64,000 bases of DNA from assembly GCA_949775045.1 (NCBI GenBank), contig OX459103.1:11600605-11664604 (forward strand), given 5' to 3'. The first letter of the stretch is position 1. Each line of letters opens with the position of its first letter. The stretch is from Metridium senile (lineage: Eukaryota > Cnidaria > Anthozoa > Actiniaria > Metridiidae). Shown here piece after piece: positions 10,415 to 22,485 of the stretch. The notes under the pieces were generated by a model. It saw nothing but the letters and a program-made list of their open reading frames with translations. It ran no database searches and was not told the DNA's origin. The translations under genes were made by a program, and so were the position numbers.

Positions 10415-10631
10415 ACGTCAATAGTTTTGCAATATATATTCTCTAAAAATCGGGCTGGATAAACTTTTAATGAAATAAACTTCCGTTTCAAGCATTCAAT
10501 TATATGATAAGATTAACGTTTTCTTTATACAAAGGAAAACCTTAGCTGATGGTCTACTTTTAGTTTGTTCTACATGTGTACAACATTATCGCACTTCGGG
10601 AGTAATGACAAAACTCATAAACCATCATCAA

Positions 10632-10704
10632 GTTTCCGTAGTGTAGTGGTTATCACGTGCGCTTTACACGCGCAAGGTCCCCGGTTCGATCCCGGGCGGA
10701 AACA
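10632..10704 (+). tRNA. tRNA-Val-TAC: tRNA-Val (TAC), unit 8
   Basis: Standard copy. Confidence 0.95.
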
Positions 10705-11197
10705 CATAATTCATATTTTGAAAATTTAAACCAATAGAAGACAATTATAAATATTCAAATACAACGACATTTAGTTTTAAAAATATATAGAGCCTTAGCT
10801 AAATTATTATTTTTCAACCGTGAAGAAAAAAGACCAAAAACACCGTCTCCGTGAATCATTAGGAAGACACTATCTCTGTCATAATTAAAGCATTTCATAT
10901 CTATTTACAAAAAGTGGTATTCGACTAGTAAAGACTGATTCTGTTTCGATTATTAGTATAAGACGAAGTCTAAAAGTATTTTTAGCTTATTCACGCCAAT
11001 ATTGTAATTGCTTTTCTAGACATTGATAAAGGTCCTGCAAGATCTTGAAATTCATGATGTTGTTTAAAATACTTAGAACTAAAGAGCGCGTTTGAAGGTA
11101 AGGGTTTCTCTGAAACAAAATAAACATAATTGAAAATCGTTTCTGGTATGGAGCACAGGAAAGACAGTGGAGTAAAGCAAAGTTCTACTATGTAAGT

Positions 11198-11270
11198 GTT
11201 TCCGTATTGTAGTGGTTATCACGTGCGCCTAACACGCGCAAGGTCCCCGGTTCGAGCCCGGGCGGAAACA
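11198..11270 (+). tRNA. tRNA-Val-AAC: tRNA-Val (AAC), unit 8, variant
   Basis: G10T (TATTGTAGTGG), which breaks the first D-stem pair and alters the A box; shared with 12373. Confidence 0.85.
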
Positions 11271-11516
11271 GCGAAAATTGAATTTTGTAAAATTCTACAA
11301 CTTTTGAGGTAGTTTTGACTAACCTTTGTCAATGCTTTTAGTTCAAGAAGTTATCCACTTTCCAATTAATACTATACTTAATCGCGTTATCCAATTGTTC
11401 TCCTCGGATCAAATTTTACATGTTGTTTGTTCCACATGTACATTACTTCCCAGTTATATATCAATTTGCAAATACCCTTGATTTCGTTGTAATCGTGGTA
11501 ATAGGAAATATATGGA

Positions 11517-11589
11517 GCCCGGTTAGCTCAGCTGGTAGAGCATCAGACTTTTAATCTGAGGGTCGTGGGTTCAAGTCCCACATCGGGCG
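11517..11589 (+). tRNA. tRNA-Lys-TTT: tRNA-Lys (TTT), unit 8
   Basis: Standard copy. Confidence 0.95.
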
Positions 11590-11806
11590 ACGTCAATAGT
11601 TTTGCAATATATATTCTCTAAAAATCGGGCTGGATAAACTTTTAATGAAATAAACTTCCGTTTCAAGCATTCAATTATATGATAAGATTAACGTTTTCTT
11701 TATACAAAGGAAAACCTTAGCTGATGGTCTACTTTTAGTTTGTTCTACATGTGTACAACATTATCGCACTTCGGGAGTAATGACAAAACTCATAAACCAT
11801 CATCAA

Positions 11807-11879
11807 GTTTCCGTAGTGTAGTGGTTATCACGTGCGCTTTACACGCGCAAGGTCCCCGGTTCGATCCCGGGCGGAAACA
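11807..11879 (+). tRNA. tRNA-Val-TAC: tRNA-Val (TAC), unit 9
   Basis: Standard copy. Confidence 0.95.
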
Positions 11880-12372
11880 CATAATTCATATTTTGAAAAT
11901 TTAAACCAATAGAAGACAATTATAAATATTCAAATACAACGACATTTAGTTTTAAAAATATATAGAGCCTTAGCTAAATTATTATTTTTCAACCGTGAAG
12001 AAAAAAGACCAAAAACACCGTCTCCGTGAATCATTAGGAAGACACTATCTCTGTCATAATTAAAGCATTTCATATCTATTTACAAAAAGTGGTATTCGAC
12101 TAGTAAAGACTGATTCTGTTTCGATTATTAGTATAAGACGAAGTCTAAAAGTATTTTTAGCTTATTCACGCCAATATTGTAATTGCTTTTCTAGACATTG
12201 ATAAAGGTCCTGCAAGATCTTGAAATTCATGATGTTGTTTAAAATACTTAGAACTAAAGAGCGCGTTTGAAGGTAAGGGTTTCTCTGAAACAAAATAAAC
12301 ATAATTGAAAATCGTTTCTGGTATGGAGCACAGGAAAGACAGTGGAGTAAAGCAAAGTTCTACTATGTAAGT

Positions 12373-12445
12373 GTTTCCGTATTGTAGTGGTTATCACGTG
12401 CGCCTAACACGCGCAAGGTCCCCGGTTCGAGCCCGGGCGGAAACA
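12373..12445 (+). tRNA. tRNA-Val-AAC: tRNA-Val (AAC), unit 9, variant
   Basis: G10T, as in the preceding unit. Confidence 0.85.
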
Positions 12446-12691
12446 GCGAAAATTGAATTTTGTAAAATTCTACAACTTTTGAGGTAGTTTTGACTAACCT
12501 TTGTCAATGCTTTTAGTTCAAGAAGTTATCCACTTTCCAATTAATACTATACTTAATCGCGTTATCCAATTGTTCTCCTCGGATCAAATTTTACATGTTG
12601 TTTGTTCCACATGTACATTACTTCCCAGTTATATATCAATTTGCAAATACCCTTGATTTCGTTGTAATCGTGGTAATAGGAAATATATGGA

Positions 12692-12764
12692 GCCCGGTTA
12701 GCTCAGCTGGTAGAGCATCAGACTTTTAATCTGAGGGTCGTGGGTTCAAGTCCCACATCGGGCG
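12692..12764 (+). tRNA. tRNA-Lys-TTT: tRNA-Lys (TTT), unit 9
   Basis: Standard copy. Confidence 0.95.
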
Positions 12765-12981
12765 ACGTCAATATTTTTGCAATATATATTTTCTAAAAAT
12801 CGGGCTGGATAAACTTTTAATGAAATAAACTTCCGTTTCAAGCATTCAATTATATGATAAGATTAACGTTTTCTTTATACAAAGGAAAACCTTAGCTGAT
12901 GGTCTACTTTTAGTTTGTTCTACATGTGTACAACATTATCGCACTTCGGGAGTAATGACAAAACTCATAAACCATCATCAA

Positions 12982-13054
12982 GTTTCCGTAGTGTAGTGGT
13001 TATCACGTGCGCTTTACACGCGCAAGGTCCCCGGTTCGATCCCGGGCGGAAACA
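12982..13054 (+). tRNA. tRNA-Val-TAC: tRNA-Val (TAC), unit 10
   Basis: Standard copy. Confidence 0.95.
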
Positions 13055-13547
13055 CATAATTCATATTTTGAAAATTTAAACCAATAGAAGACAATTATAA
13101 ATATTCAAATACAACGACATTTAGTTTTAAAAATATATAGAGCCTTAGCTAAATTATTATTTTTCAACCGTGAAGAAAAAAGACCAAAAACACCGTCTCC
13201 GGGCATCATTAGGAAGACACTATCTCTGTCATAATTAAAGCATTTCATATCTATTTACAAAAAGTGGTATTCGACTAGTAAAGACTGATTCTGTTTCGAT
13301 TATTAGTATAGGACGAAGTCTAAAAGTATTTTTAGCTTATTCACGCCAATATTGTAATTGCTTTTCTAGACATTGATAAAGGTCCTGCAAGATCTTGAAA
13401 TTCATGATGTTGTTTAAAATACTGAGAACTAAAGAGCGCGTTTGAAGGTAAGGGTTTCTCTGAAACAAAATAAACATAATTGAAAATCGTTTCTGGTATG
13501 GAGCACAGGAAAGACAGTGGAGTAAAGCAAAGTTCTACTATGTAAGT

Positions 13548-13620
13548 GTTTCCGTAGTGTAGTGGTCATCACGTGCGCCTAACACGCGCAAGGTCCCCGG
13601 TTCGAGCCCGGGCAGAAACA
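13548..13620 (+). tRNA. tRNA-Val-AAC: tRNA-Val (AAC), unit 10, variant
   Basis: T20C plus G67A class, as at 594. Confidence 0.87.
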
Positions 13621-13866
13621 GCGAAAATTGAATTTTGTAAAATTCTACAACTTTTGAGGTAGTTTTGACTAACCTTTGTCAATGCTTTTAGTTCAAGAAG
13701 TTATCCACTTTCCAATTAATACTATACTTAATCGCGTTATCCAATTGTTCTCCTCGGATCAAATTTTACATGTTGTTTGTTCCACATGTACATTACTTCC
13801 CAGTTATATATCAATTTGCAAATACCCTTGATTTCGTTGTAATCGTGCTAATAGGAAATATATGGA

Positions 13867-13939
13867 GCCCCGTTAGCTCAGCTGGTAGAGCATCAGACTT
13901 TTAATCTGAGGGTCGTGGGTTCAAGTCCCACATCGGGCG
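13867..13939 (+). tRNA. tRNA-Lys-TTT: tRNA-Lys (TTT), unit 10, variant
   Basis: G5C (GCCCCGT) puts C opposite C68 in the acceptor stem; possibly weakened or a pseudogene. Confidence 0.8.
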
Positions 13940-14156
13940 ACGTCAATAGTTTTGCAATATATATTCTCTAAAAATCGGGATGGTTAAACTTTTAATGAAA
14001 TAAACTTCCGTTTCAAGCATTCAACTATATGATAAGATTAACGTTTTCTATATACAAAGGGAAACCTTAGCTGATGGTCTACTTTTAGTTTGTTCTACAT
14101 GTGTACAACATAATTGCACTTCGGGAGTAATGACAAAACTCATAAACCATCATCAA

Positions 14157-14229
14157 GTTTCCGTAGTGTAGTGGTTATCACGTGCGCTTCACACGCGCAA
14201 GGTCCCCGGTTCGATCCCGGGCGGAAACA
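14157..14229 (+). tRNA. tRNA-Val-CAC: tRNA-Val (CAC), unit 11
   Basis: CAC class; its 5' spacer (AACATAATTGCAC) matches that of unit 4, the other unit with a recombinase element. Confidence 0.95.
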
Positions 14230-14722
14230 CATAATTCATATTTTGAAAATTTAAACCAATAGAAGACAATTATAAATATTCAAATACAACGACATTTAGT
14301 TTTAAAAATATATAGAGCCTTAGCTAAATTATTATTTTTCAACCGTGAAGAAAAAAGACCAAAAACACCGTCTCCGGGAATCATTAGGAAGACACTATCT
14401 CTGTCACAATTAAAGCATTTCATATCTATTTACAAAAAGTGGTATTCGACTAGTAAAGACTGATTCTGTTTCGATTATTAGTATAAGACGAAGTCTAAAA
14501 GTATTTTTAGCTTATTCACGCCAATATTGTAATTGCTTTTCTAGACATTGATAAAGGTCCTGCAAGATCTTGAAATTCATGATGTTGTTTAAAATACTGA
14601 GAACTAAAGAGCGCGTTTGAAGGTAAGGGTTTCTCTGAAACAAAATAAACATAATTGAAAATCGTTTCTGGTATGGAGCACAGGAAAGACAGTGGAGTAA
14701 AGCAAAGTTCTACTATGTAAGT

Positions 14723-14795
14723 GTTTCCGTAGTGTAGTGGTTATCACGTGCGCCTAACACGCGCAAGGTCCCCGGTTCGAGCCCGGGCGGAAACA
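14723..14795 (+). tRNA. tRNA-Val-AAC: tRNA-Val (AAC), unit 11
   Basis: Standard copy, again 111 bp before an element insertion. Confidence 0.95.
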
Positions 14796-14906
14796 GCGAA
14801 AATTGAATTTTGTAAAATTCTACAACTTTTGAGGTAGTTTTGACTAACCTTTGTCAATGCTTTTAGTTCAAGAAGTTATCCACTTTCCAATTAATACTAT
14901 ACCTAA

Positions 14907-17127
14907 TTATATCCATTTTGAAATCACTAGTGAATCCTGCAATCTGATTGGTTCCTTACAGCTTGATTTCAGCCTAAATCGCACCATTTTGAATCTAAAT
15001 CGCACCATTTTGAGTCTAAATCGCATCATTTTGAGTTTCAAATCGCACCAATTTGAACAGCCAATGACATTGCAGAATACTCATCAATAAACCAATCACA
15101 TTACAGAAAAAATGATGCAAGCACAATGTATGGTAAAAAAAAATTGAGGTGATTTGCATGGAAAATCTATAGGCAAAAAAGACTCGCAAGAAGAAAATGG
15201 ATGAAATATTTAACACAGACTTACAGTTTCAGCTCAATGATGATATACTCCTTCAAGCAGCAGATATGTTTGATGCATCCAGCCTTCCAAATTTTGCAAT
15301 TGATTTTGACGAATTAATTGAAACTGACACGACCAATGACACAACAACAAACGCCGATCCGCCGAGTGACGAGACAACAACGCCAGTTCAAAGGCCAGAC
15401 CAGTCACGTTTTCCAGTTTACACAAGCCATGACATTACAGAACTCAAGGCAGTGGCAATCAACAAAAACACCAGTCGGTCAACAAAACAGTGGCTTTCCG
15501 TTTTCAGTAACTGGCTTCAATCCCGCCATCTTGAAATCGACATCTTCAACATGGCGCCCACAGATCTAGATAAACTGCTAGCCCAGTTTTACGCTGAAAT
15601 AAAACGTAAAGATGGCGAAGATTACGAGCCAGAGTCTCTGAAGATCATGCAAAGTGCCATTGAACGACACCTGAAAGACAACAACTATCCAGTAAGCATC
15701 GTACGAGGACGTGAATTCAACAATTCACAGCAAATCCTCAACGCAAAAGCCATCTCCCTACGCCACCAAGGAAAGGGCAAGAGACCAAACAAATCACAGC
15801 CATTGAATCCTGATGAAGAAGCAACACTGTGGACTAAAGGACAGCTAGGGGATACCAATGCCAGAGTGCTAACCAGTACAAACTTTAAGAACTTAACAGA
15901 GCAGCTCGGACTACGAGGAAGACAGGAACATTATGATGCATATGTCGAGGACTTTGCAATTAGGAGACAGGAAGATGGCAGTGAACATGTACAATTTGAA
16001 GAAAACCCAACGAAGACAAGAAGTGGCGGCCTTACAATTAAACGGCGAACAACTAAGCAGATAATGTGGTCCACAGACGGAGGAGAGAGAGATCCAGTAA
16101 GACTTTTCAAGCTCTGGCTGTCAAAGCGTCCGCACGGCATGAAAGACAACGGTCCTTTGTATCTTGGGATCATTCAGCGCCCTAAATCTCCTGATGTTTG
16201 GTATTCAAAAGTCCGAATGGGCGAAAATTCCATTGGAAAGATTGTCAAGACCATGGCAGCTTGTTTGGTAACAGACAAAAAGCTTACAAATCACAGCATG
16301 AGAAAAACATTGGTGTCAAAACTCAAGAAAGCTGGCCATCCCCGCCACATTATCAAAGAAATCACAGGTCATGCTCGTGAATCCTCACTTGACGACTATG
16401 ATGAAGTAGATGATTTCCAGCGTAGAGAAATATCTCACATCATCAGCGGATACGAAGCTCCCCAAGCAACAACAACATCGAGTAGTAGCACCGAGCAACG
16501 AATGCCATTGCAGCCAATAGTACAAAATGTGCTCCCTCGAGCTGCGACAGCCAATATCAATACTTTGCAGAATTGTTCTACATTGGGCTCCTTTCCTAAT
16601 TGTCAAAGCCAGTTCTATCCAAACTTCAATACTGGTTTGCCGTCATTTCCAGTGCAGCAGACCTTTGATCCCATGTTGTTTAATCAGAGAATGGCGGTCA
16701 TGTCAACCCCAGGTCAAAACTACTCAGGATGCACAATTAACAATTGCAACTACTATCAAAACGATCACAAAGAACCGGCAACCAAGAAGAGAAGACATGC
16801 ATTTATCCTGGAGTCAGATGATGAAGACTAATTAAAAAGAGACTCTCAGAAGCAGCATTTTTGACTGCTTTTAGAACGTTGGACTTGATGTCGTGAGCAG
16901 CCATTTTGTAATGACATTCTATTACCATGTGACAGTGACGTGTATCGTTATGTAATCATCACGTGACCATTTTATGAATATCCGGTTACAAAATAGTATC
17001 GTATTTTATAAAGAATGTATTAAAAAGCATTGAAATACTTGAAAGTCAACTAATAAATATTATTTGATTTCAAAGATATCTATTTGTAGTTTGAGTATTA
17101 TCGTTGAAGATTTCAAAATGGATATAA
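14907..17127 (+). mobile_element. TTAA-flanked element with tyrosine recombinase, copy 2
   Basis: Offset exactly 10,606 bp from copy 1 and of equal length, with the same 19-bp inverted ends. The left flank reads CTAA instead of TTAA (one substitution); the right TTAA is at 17128-17131. Identical position in the unit and shared flanking variants show it arose by duplication of the surrounding array, not by a second insertion. Confidence 0.85.
15197..16831 (+). CDS. Crypton-like tyrosine recombinase (DUF3504 type), copy 2
   Basis: 544 aa, one residue different from copy 1 (Thr to Asn about 60 residues before the end, from ACT to AAT near 16629). All catalytic positions (R240/R242, K273, H366xxR369, H392, Y401) are kept. 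The near identity of both copies fits a recent array duplication or gene conversion; it cannot be taken as selection on the gene. Confidence 0.85.
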   Translation: MDEIFNTDLQFQLNDDILLQAADMFDASSLPNFAIDFDELIETDTTNDTTTNADPPSDETTTPVQRPDQSRFPVYTSHDITELKAVAINKNTSRSTKQWLSVFSNWLQSRHLEIDIFNMAPTDLDKLLAQFYAEIKRKDGEDYEPESLKIMQSAIERHLKDNNYPVSIVRGREFNNSQQILNAKAISLRHQGKGKRPNKSQPLNPDEEATLWTKGQLGDTNARVLTSTNFKNLTEQLGLRGRQEHYDAYVEDFAIRRQEDGSEHVQFEENPTKTRSGGLTIKRRTTKQIMWSTDGGERDPVRLFKLWLSKRPHGMKDNGPLYLGIIQRPKSPDVWYSKVRMGENSIGKIVKTMAACLVTDKKLTNHSMRKTLVSKLKKAGHPRHIIKEITGHARESSLDDYDEVDDFQRREISHIISGYEAPQATTTSSSSTEQRMPLQPIVQNVLPRAATANINTLQNCSTLGSFPNCQSQFYPNFNTGLPSFPVQQTFDPMLFNQRMAVMSTPGQNYSGCTINNCNYYQNDHKEPATKKRRHAFILESDDED

Positions 17128-17131
17128 TTAA

Positions 17132-17279
17132 GTGGTAATTGAACTTCGTGTCGTGCAATTTTGGTCTGAAATCATACTTGTGATTAACAAATTGCACTCC
17201 CACTACGCGGTCGTGCAATTTTGTAATCACTCGTATGATTTCAGACCAAATTGCACTCCACTCAGTTCAATTACCATTA
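17132..17279. repeat. 148-bp hairpin (MITE-like), copy 2
   Basis: Same fold-back as 6526-6673, TTAA on both sides (17128-17131 and 17280-17283). Confidence 0.8.
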
Positions 17280-17418
17280 TTAATCGCGTTATCCAATTGT
17301 TCTCCTCGGATCAAATTTTACATGTTGTTTGTTCCACATGTACATTACTTCCCAGTTATATATCAATTTGCAAATACCCTTGATTTCGTTGTAATCGTGG
17401 TAATAGGAAATATATGGA

Positions 17419-17491
17419 GCCCGGTTAGCTCAGCTGGTAGAGCATCAGACTTTTAATCTGAGGGTCGTGGGTTCAAGTCCCACATCGGGCG
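17419..17491 (+). tRNA. tRNA-Lys-TTT: tRNA-Lys (TTT), unit 11
   Basis: Standard copy after the second inserted element. Confidence 0.95.
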
Positions 17492-17708
17492 ACGTCAATA
17501 TTTTTGCAATATATATTTTCTAAAAATCGGGCTGGATAAACTTTTAATGAAATAAACTTCCGTTTCAAGCATTCAATTATATGATAAGATTAACGTTTTC
17601 TTTATACAAAGGAAAACCTTAGCTGATGGTCTACTTTTAGTTTGTTCTACATGTGTACAACATTATCGCACTTCGGGAGTAATGACAAAACTCATAAACC
17701 ATCATCAA

Positions 17709-17781
17709 GTTTCCGTAGTGTAGTGGTTATCACGTGCGCTTTACACGCGCAAGGTCCCCGGTTCGATCCCGGGCGGAAACA
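17709..17781 (+). tRNA. tRNA-Val-TAC: tRNA-Val (TAC), unit 12
   Basis: Standard copy. Confidence 0.95.
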
Positions 17782-18278
17782 CATAATTCATATTTTGAAA
17801 ATTTAAACCAATAGAAGACAATTATAAATATTCAAATACAACGACATTTAGTTTTAAAAATATATAGAGCCTTAGCTAAATTATTATTTTTCAACGTACC
17901 GTGAAGAAAAAAGACCAAAAACACCGTCTCCGGGAATCATTAGGAAGACACTATCTCTGTCATAATTAAAGCATTTCATATCTATTTACAAAAAGTGGTA
18001 TTCGACTAGTAAAGACTGATTCTGTTTCGATTATTAGTATAAGACGAAGTCTAAAAGTATTTTTAGCTTATTCACGCCAATATTGTAATTGCTTTTCTAG
18101 ACATTGATAAAGGTCCTGCAAGATCTTGAAATTCATGATGTTGTTTAAAATACTGAGAACTAAAGAGCGCGTTTGAAGGTAAGGGTTTCTCTGAAACAAA
18201 ATAAACATAATTGAAAATCGTTTCTGGTATGGAGCACAGGAAAGACAGTGGAGTAAAGCAAAATTCTACTATATAAGT

Positions 18279-18351
18279 GTTTCCGTAGTGTAGTGGTCAT
18301 CACGTGCGCCTAACACGCGCAAGGTCCCCGGTTCGAGCCCGGGCAGAAACA
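18279..18351 (+). tRNA. tRNA-Val-AAC: tRNA-Val (AAC), unit 12, variant
   Basis: T20C plus G67A class; the 5' flank is also changed (AAATTCTACTATATAAGTG). Confidence 0.87.
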
Positions 18352-18597
18352 GCGAAAATTGAATTTTGTAAAATTCTACAACTTTTGAGGTAGTTTTGAC
18401 TAACCTTTGTCAATGCTTTTAGTTCAAGAAGTTATCCACTTTCCAATTAATACTATACTTAATCGCGTTATCCAATTGTTCTCCTCGGATCAAATTTTAC
18501 ATGTTGTTTGTTCCACATGTACATTACTTCCCAGTTATATATCAATTTGCAAATACCCTTGATTTCGTTGTAATCGTGGTAATAGGAAATATATGGA

Positions 18598-18670
18598 GCC
18601 CGGTTAGCTCAGCTGGTAGAGCATCAGACTTTTAATCTGAGGGTCGTGGGTTCAAGTCCCACATCGGGCG
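18598..18670 (+). tRNA. tRNA-Lys-TTT: tRNA-Lys (TTT), unit 12
   Basis: Standard copy. Confidence 0.95.
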
Positions 18671-18887
18671 ACGTCAATAGTTTTGCAATATATATTTTCT
18701 AAAAATCGGGCTGGATAAACTTTTAATGAAATAAACTTCCGTTTCAAGCATTCAATTATATGATAAGATTAACGTTTTCTATATACAAAGGGAAACCTTA
18801 GCTGATGGTCTACTTTTAGTTTGTTCTACATGTGTACAACATTATCGCACTTCGGGAGTAATGACAAAACTCATAAACCATCATCAA

Positions 18888-18960
18888 GTTTCCGTAGTGT
18901 AGTGGTTATCACGTGCGCTTTACACGCGCAAGGTCCCCGGTTCGATCCCGGGCGGAAACA
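18888..18960 (+). tRNA. tRNA-Val-TAC: tRNA-Val (TAC), unit 13
   Basis: Standard copy. Confidence 0.95.
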
Positions 18961-19453
18961 CATAATTCATATTTTGAAAATTTAAACCAATAGAAGACAA
19001 TTATAAACATTCAAATACAACGACATTTAGTTTTAAAAATATATAGAGCCTTAGCTAAATTATTATTTTTCAACCGTGAAGAAAAAAGACCAAAAACACC
19101 GTCTCCGGGATTCATTAGGAAGACACTATCTCTGTCATAATTAAAGCATTTCATATCTATTTACAAAAAGTGGTATTCGACTAGTAAAGACTGATTCTGT
19201 TTCGAATATTAGTATAAGACGAAGTCTAAAAGTATTTTTAGCTTATTCACGCCAATATTGTAATTGCTTTTCTAGACATTGATAAAGGTCCTGCAAGATC
19301 TTGAAATTCATGATGTTGTTTAAAATACTGAGAACTAAAGAGCGCGTTTGAAGGTAAGGGTTTCTCTGAAACAAAATAAACATAATTGAAAATCGTTTCT
19401 GGTATGGAGCACAGGAAAGACAGTGGAGTAAAGCAAAGTTCTACTATGTAAGT

Positions 19454-19526
19454 GTTTCCGTAGTGTAGTGGTCATCACGTGCGCCTAACACGCGCAAGGT
19501 CCCCGGTTCGAGCCCGGGCAGAAACA
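19454..19526 (+). tRNA. tRNA-Val-AAC: tRNA-Val (AAC), unit 13, variant
   Basis: T20C plus G67A class. Confidence 0.87.
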
Positions 19527-19772
19527 GCGAAAATTGAATTTTGTAAAATTCTACAACTTTTGAGGTAGTTTTGACTAACCTTTGTCAATGCTTTTAGTTC
19601 AAGAAGTTATCCACTTTCCAATTAATACTATACTTAATCGCGTTATCCAATTGTTCTCCTCGGATCAAATTTTACATGTTGTTTGTTCCACATGTACATT
19701 ACTTCCCAGTTATATATCAATTTGCAAATACCCTTGATTTCGTTGTAATCGTGGTAATAGGAAATATATGGA

Positions 19773-19845
19773 GCCCGGTTAGCTCAGCTGGTAGAGCATC
19801 AGACTTTTAATCTGAGGGTCGTGGGTTCAAGTCCCACATCGGGTG
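19773..19845 (+). tRNA. tRNA-Lys-TTT: tRNA-Lys (TTT), unit 13, variant
   Basis: C72T turns the terminal pair into G1-U72. Confidence 0.88.
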
Positions 19846-20062
19846 ACGTCAATAGTTTTGCAATATATATTTTCTAAAAATCGGGCTGGATAAACTTTTA
19901 ATGAAATAAACTTCCGTTTCAAGCATTCAATTATATGATAAGATTAACGTTTTCTATATACAAAGGGAAACCTTAGCTGATGGTCTACTTTTAGTTTGTT
20001 CTACATGTGTACAACATTATCGCACTTCGGGAGTAATGACAAAACTCATAAACCATCATCAA

Positions 20063-20135
20063 GTTTCCGTAGTGTAGTGGTTATCACGTGCGCTTTACAC
20101 GCGCAAGGTCCCCGGTTCGATCCCGGGCGGAAACA
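20063..20135 (+). tRNA. tRNA-Val-TAC: tRNA-Val (TAC), unit 14
   Basis: Standard copy. Confidence 0.95.
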
Positions 20136-20628
20136 CATAATTCATATTTTGAAAATTTAAACCAATAGAAGACAATTATAAATATTCAAATACAACGACA
20201 TTTAGTTTTAAAAATATATAGAGCCTTAGCTAAATTATTATTTTTCAACCGTGAAGAAAAAAGACCAAAAACACCGTCTCCGTGAATCATTAGGAAGACA
20301 CTATCTCTGTCATAATTAAAGCATTTCATATCTATTTACAAAAAGTGGTATTCGACTAGTAAAGACTGATTCTGTTTCGAATATTAGTATAAGACGAAGT
20401 CTAAAAGTATTTTTAGCTTATTCACGCCAATATTGTAATTGCTTTTCTAGACATTGATAAAGGTCCTGCAAGATCTTGAAATTCATGATGTTGTTTAAAA
20501 TACTGAGAACTAAAGAGCGCGTTTGAAGGTAAGGGTTTCTCTGAAACAAAATAAACATAATTGAAAATCGTTTCTGGTATGGAGCACAGGAAAGACAGTG
20601 GAGTAAAGCAAAGTTCTACTATGTAAGT

Positions 20629-20701
20629 GTTTCCGTAGTGTAGTGGTTATCACGTGCGCCTAACACGCGCAAGGTCCCCGGTTCGAGCCCGGGCGGAAAC
20701 A
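20629..20701 (+). tRNA. tRNA-Val-AAC: tRNA-Val (AAC), unit 14
   Basis: Standard copy. Confidence 0.95.
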
Positions 20702-20947
20702 GCGAAAATTGAATTTTGTAAAATTCTACAACTTTTGAGGTAGTTTTGACTAACCTTTGTCAATGCTTTTAGTTCAAGAAGTTATCCACTTTCCAATTAT
20801 TACTATACTTAATCGCGTTATCCAATTGTTCTCCTCGGATCAAATTTTACATGTTGTTTGTTCCACATGTACATTACTTCCCAGTTATATATCAATTTGC
20901 AAATACCCTTGATTTCGTTGTAATCGTGGTAATAGGAAATATATGGA

Positions 20948-21020
20948 GCCCGGTTAGCTCAGCTGGTAGAGCATCAGACTTTTAATCTGAGGGTCGTGGG
21001 TTCAAGTCCCACATCGGGCG
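20948..21020 (+). tRNA. tRNA-Lys-TTT: tRNA-Lys (TTT), unit 14
   Basis: Standard copy. Confidence 0.95.
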
Positions 21021-21237
21021 ACGTCAATAGTTTTGCAATATATATTTTCTAAAAATCGGGCTGGATAAACTTTTAATGAAATAAACTTCCGTTTCAAGCA
21101 TTCAATTATATAATAAGATTAACGTTTTCTTTATACAAAGGAAAACCTTAGCTGATGGTCTACTTTTAGTTTGTTCTACATGTGTACAACATTATCGCAC
21201 TTCGGGAGTAATGACAAAACTCATAAACCATCATCAA

Positions 21238-21310
21238 GTTTCCGTAGTGTAGTGGTTATCACGTGCGCTTTACACGCGCAAGGTCCCCGGTTCGATCCCG
21301 GGCGGAAACA
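21238..21310 (+). tRNA. tRNA-Val-TAC: tRNA-Val (TAC), unit 15
   Basis: Standard copy. Confidence 0.95.
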
Positions 21311-21803
21311 CATAATTCATATTTTGAAAATTTAAACCAATAGAAGACAATTATAAATATTCAAATACAACGACATTTAGTTTTAAAAATATATAGAGCC
21401 TTAGCTAAATTATTATTTTTCAACCGTGAAGAAAAAAGACCAAAAACACCGTCTCCGGGAATCATTAGGAAGACACTATCTCTGTCATAATTAAAGCATT
21501 TCATATCTATTTACAAAAAGTGGTATTCGACTAGTAAAGACTGATTCTGTTTCGAATATTAGTATAAGACGAAGTCTAAAAGTATTTTTAGCTTATTCAC
21601 GCCAATATTGTAATTGCTTTTCTAGACATTGATAAAGGTCCTGCAAGATCTTGAAATTCATGATGTTGTTTAAAATACTGAGAACTAAAGAGCGCGTTTG
21701 AAGGTAAGGGTTTCTCTGAAACAAAATAAACATAATTGAAAATCGTTTCTGGTATGGAGCACAGGAAAGACAGTGGAGTAAAGCAAAGTTCTACTATGTA
21801 AGT

Positions 21804-21876
21804 GTTTCCGTAGTGTAGTGGTTATCACGTGCGCCTAACACGCGCAAGGTCCCCGGTTCGAGCCCGGGCGGAAACA
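21804..21876 (+). tRNA. tRNA-Val-AAC: tRNA-Val (AAC), unit 15
   Basis: Standard copy. Confidence 0.95.
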
Positions 21877-22122
21877 GCGAAAATTGAATTTTGTAAAATT
21901 CTACAACTTTTGAGGTAGTTTTGACTAACCTTTGTCAATGCTTTTAGTTCAAGAAGTTATCCACTTTCCAATTAATACTATACTTAATCGCGTTATCCAA
22001 TTGTTCTCCTCGGATCAAATTTTACATGTTGTTTGTTCCACATGTACATTACTTCCCAGTTATATATCAATTTGCAAATACCCTTGATTTCGTTGTAATC
22101 GTGGTAATAGGAAATATATGGA

Positions 22123-22195
22123 GCCCGGTTAGCTCAGCTGGTAGAGCATCAGACTTTTAATCTGAGGGTCGTGGGTTCAAGTCCCACATCGGGCG
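22123..22195 (+). tRNA. tRNA-Lys-TTT: tRNA-Lys (TTT), unit 15
   Basis: Standard copy. Confidence 0.95.
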
Positions 22196-22412
22196 ACGTC
22201 AATAGTTTTGCAATATATATTTTCTAAAAATCGGGCTGGATAAACTTTTAATGAAATAAACTTCCGTTTCAAGCATTCAATTATATAATAAGATTAACGT
22301 TTTCTTTATACAAAGGAAAACCTTAGCTGATGGTCTACTTTTAGTTTGTTCTACATGTGTACAACATTATCGCACTTCGGGAGTAATGATAAAACTCATA
22401 AACCATCATCAA

Positions 22413-22485
22413 GTTTCCGTAGTGTAGTGGTTATCACGTGCGCTTTACACGCGCAAGGTCCCCGGTTCGATCCCGGGCGGAAACA
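22413..22485 (+). tRNA. tRNA-Val-TAC: tRNA-Val (TAC), unit 16
   Basis: Standard copy. Confidence 0.95.

Larger units (their letters stand above)
6674..14906 (+). repeat. tRNA tandem array, segment 2 (units 4-11)
   Basis: Resumes at the TTAA of the Val-AAC/Lys spacer. Units 7-9 are almost identical (shared CTCCGTGAATC and AATAGTTTTGC spacer variants), a sign of local duplication. A GTA insertion at about 7288 is shared with 17894. Confidence 0.96.

Noticed and set aside
14907..17127. Second independent insertion of the recombinase element
   Set aside because: Same position, same flanking variants and constant 10,606-bp offset show duplication of the region.
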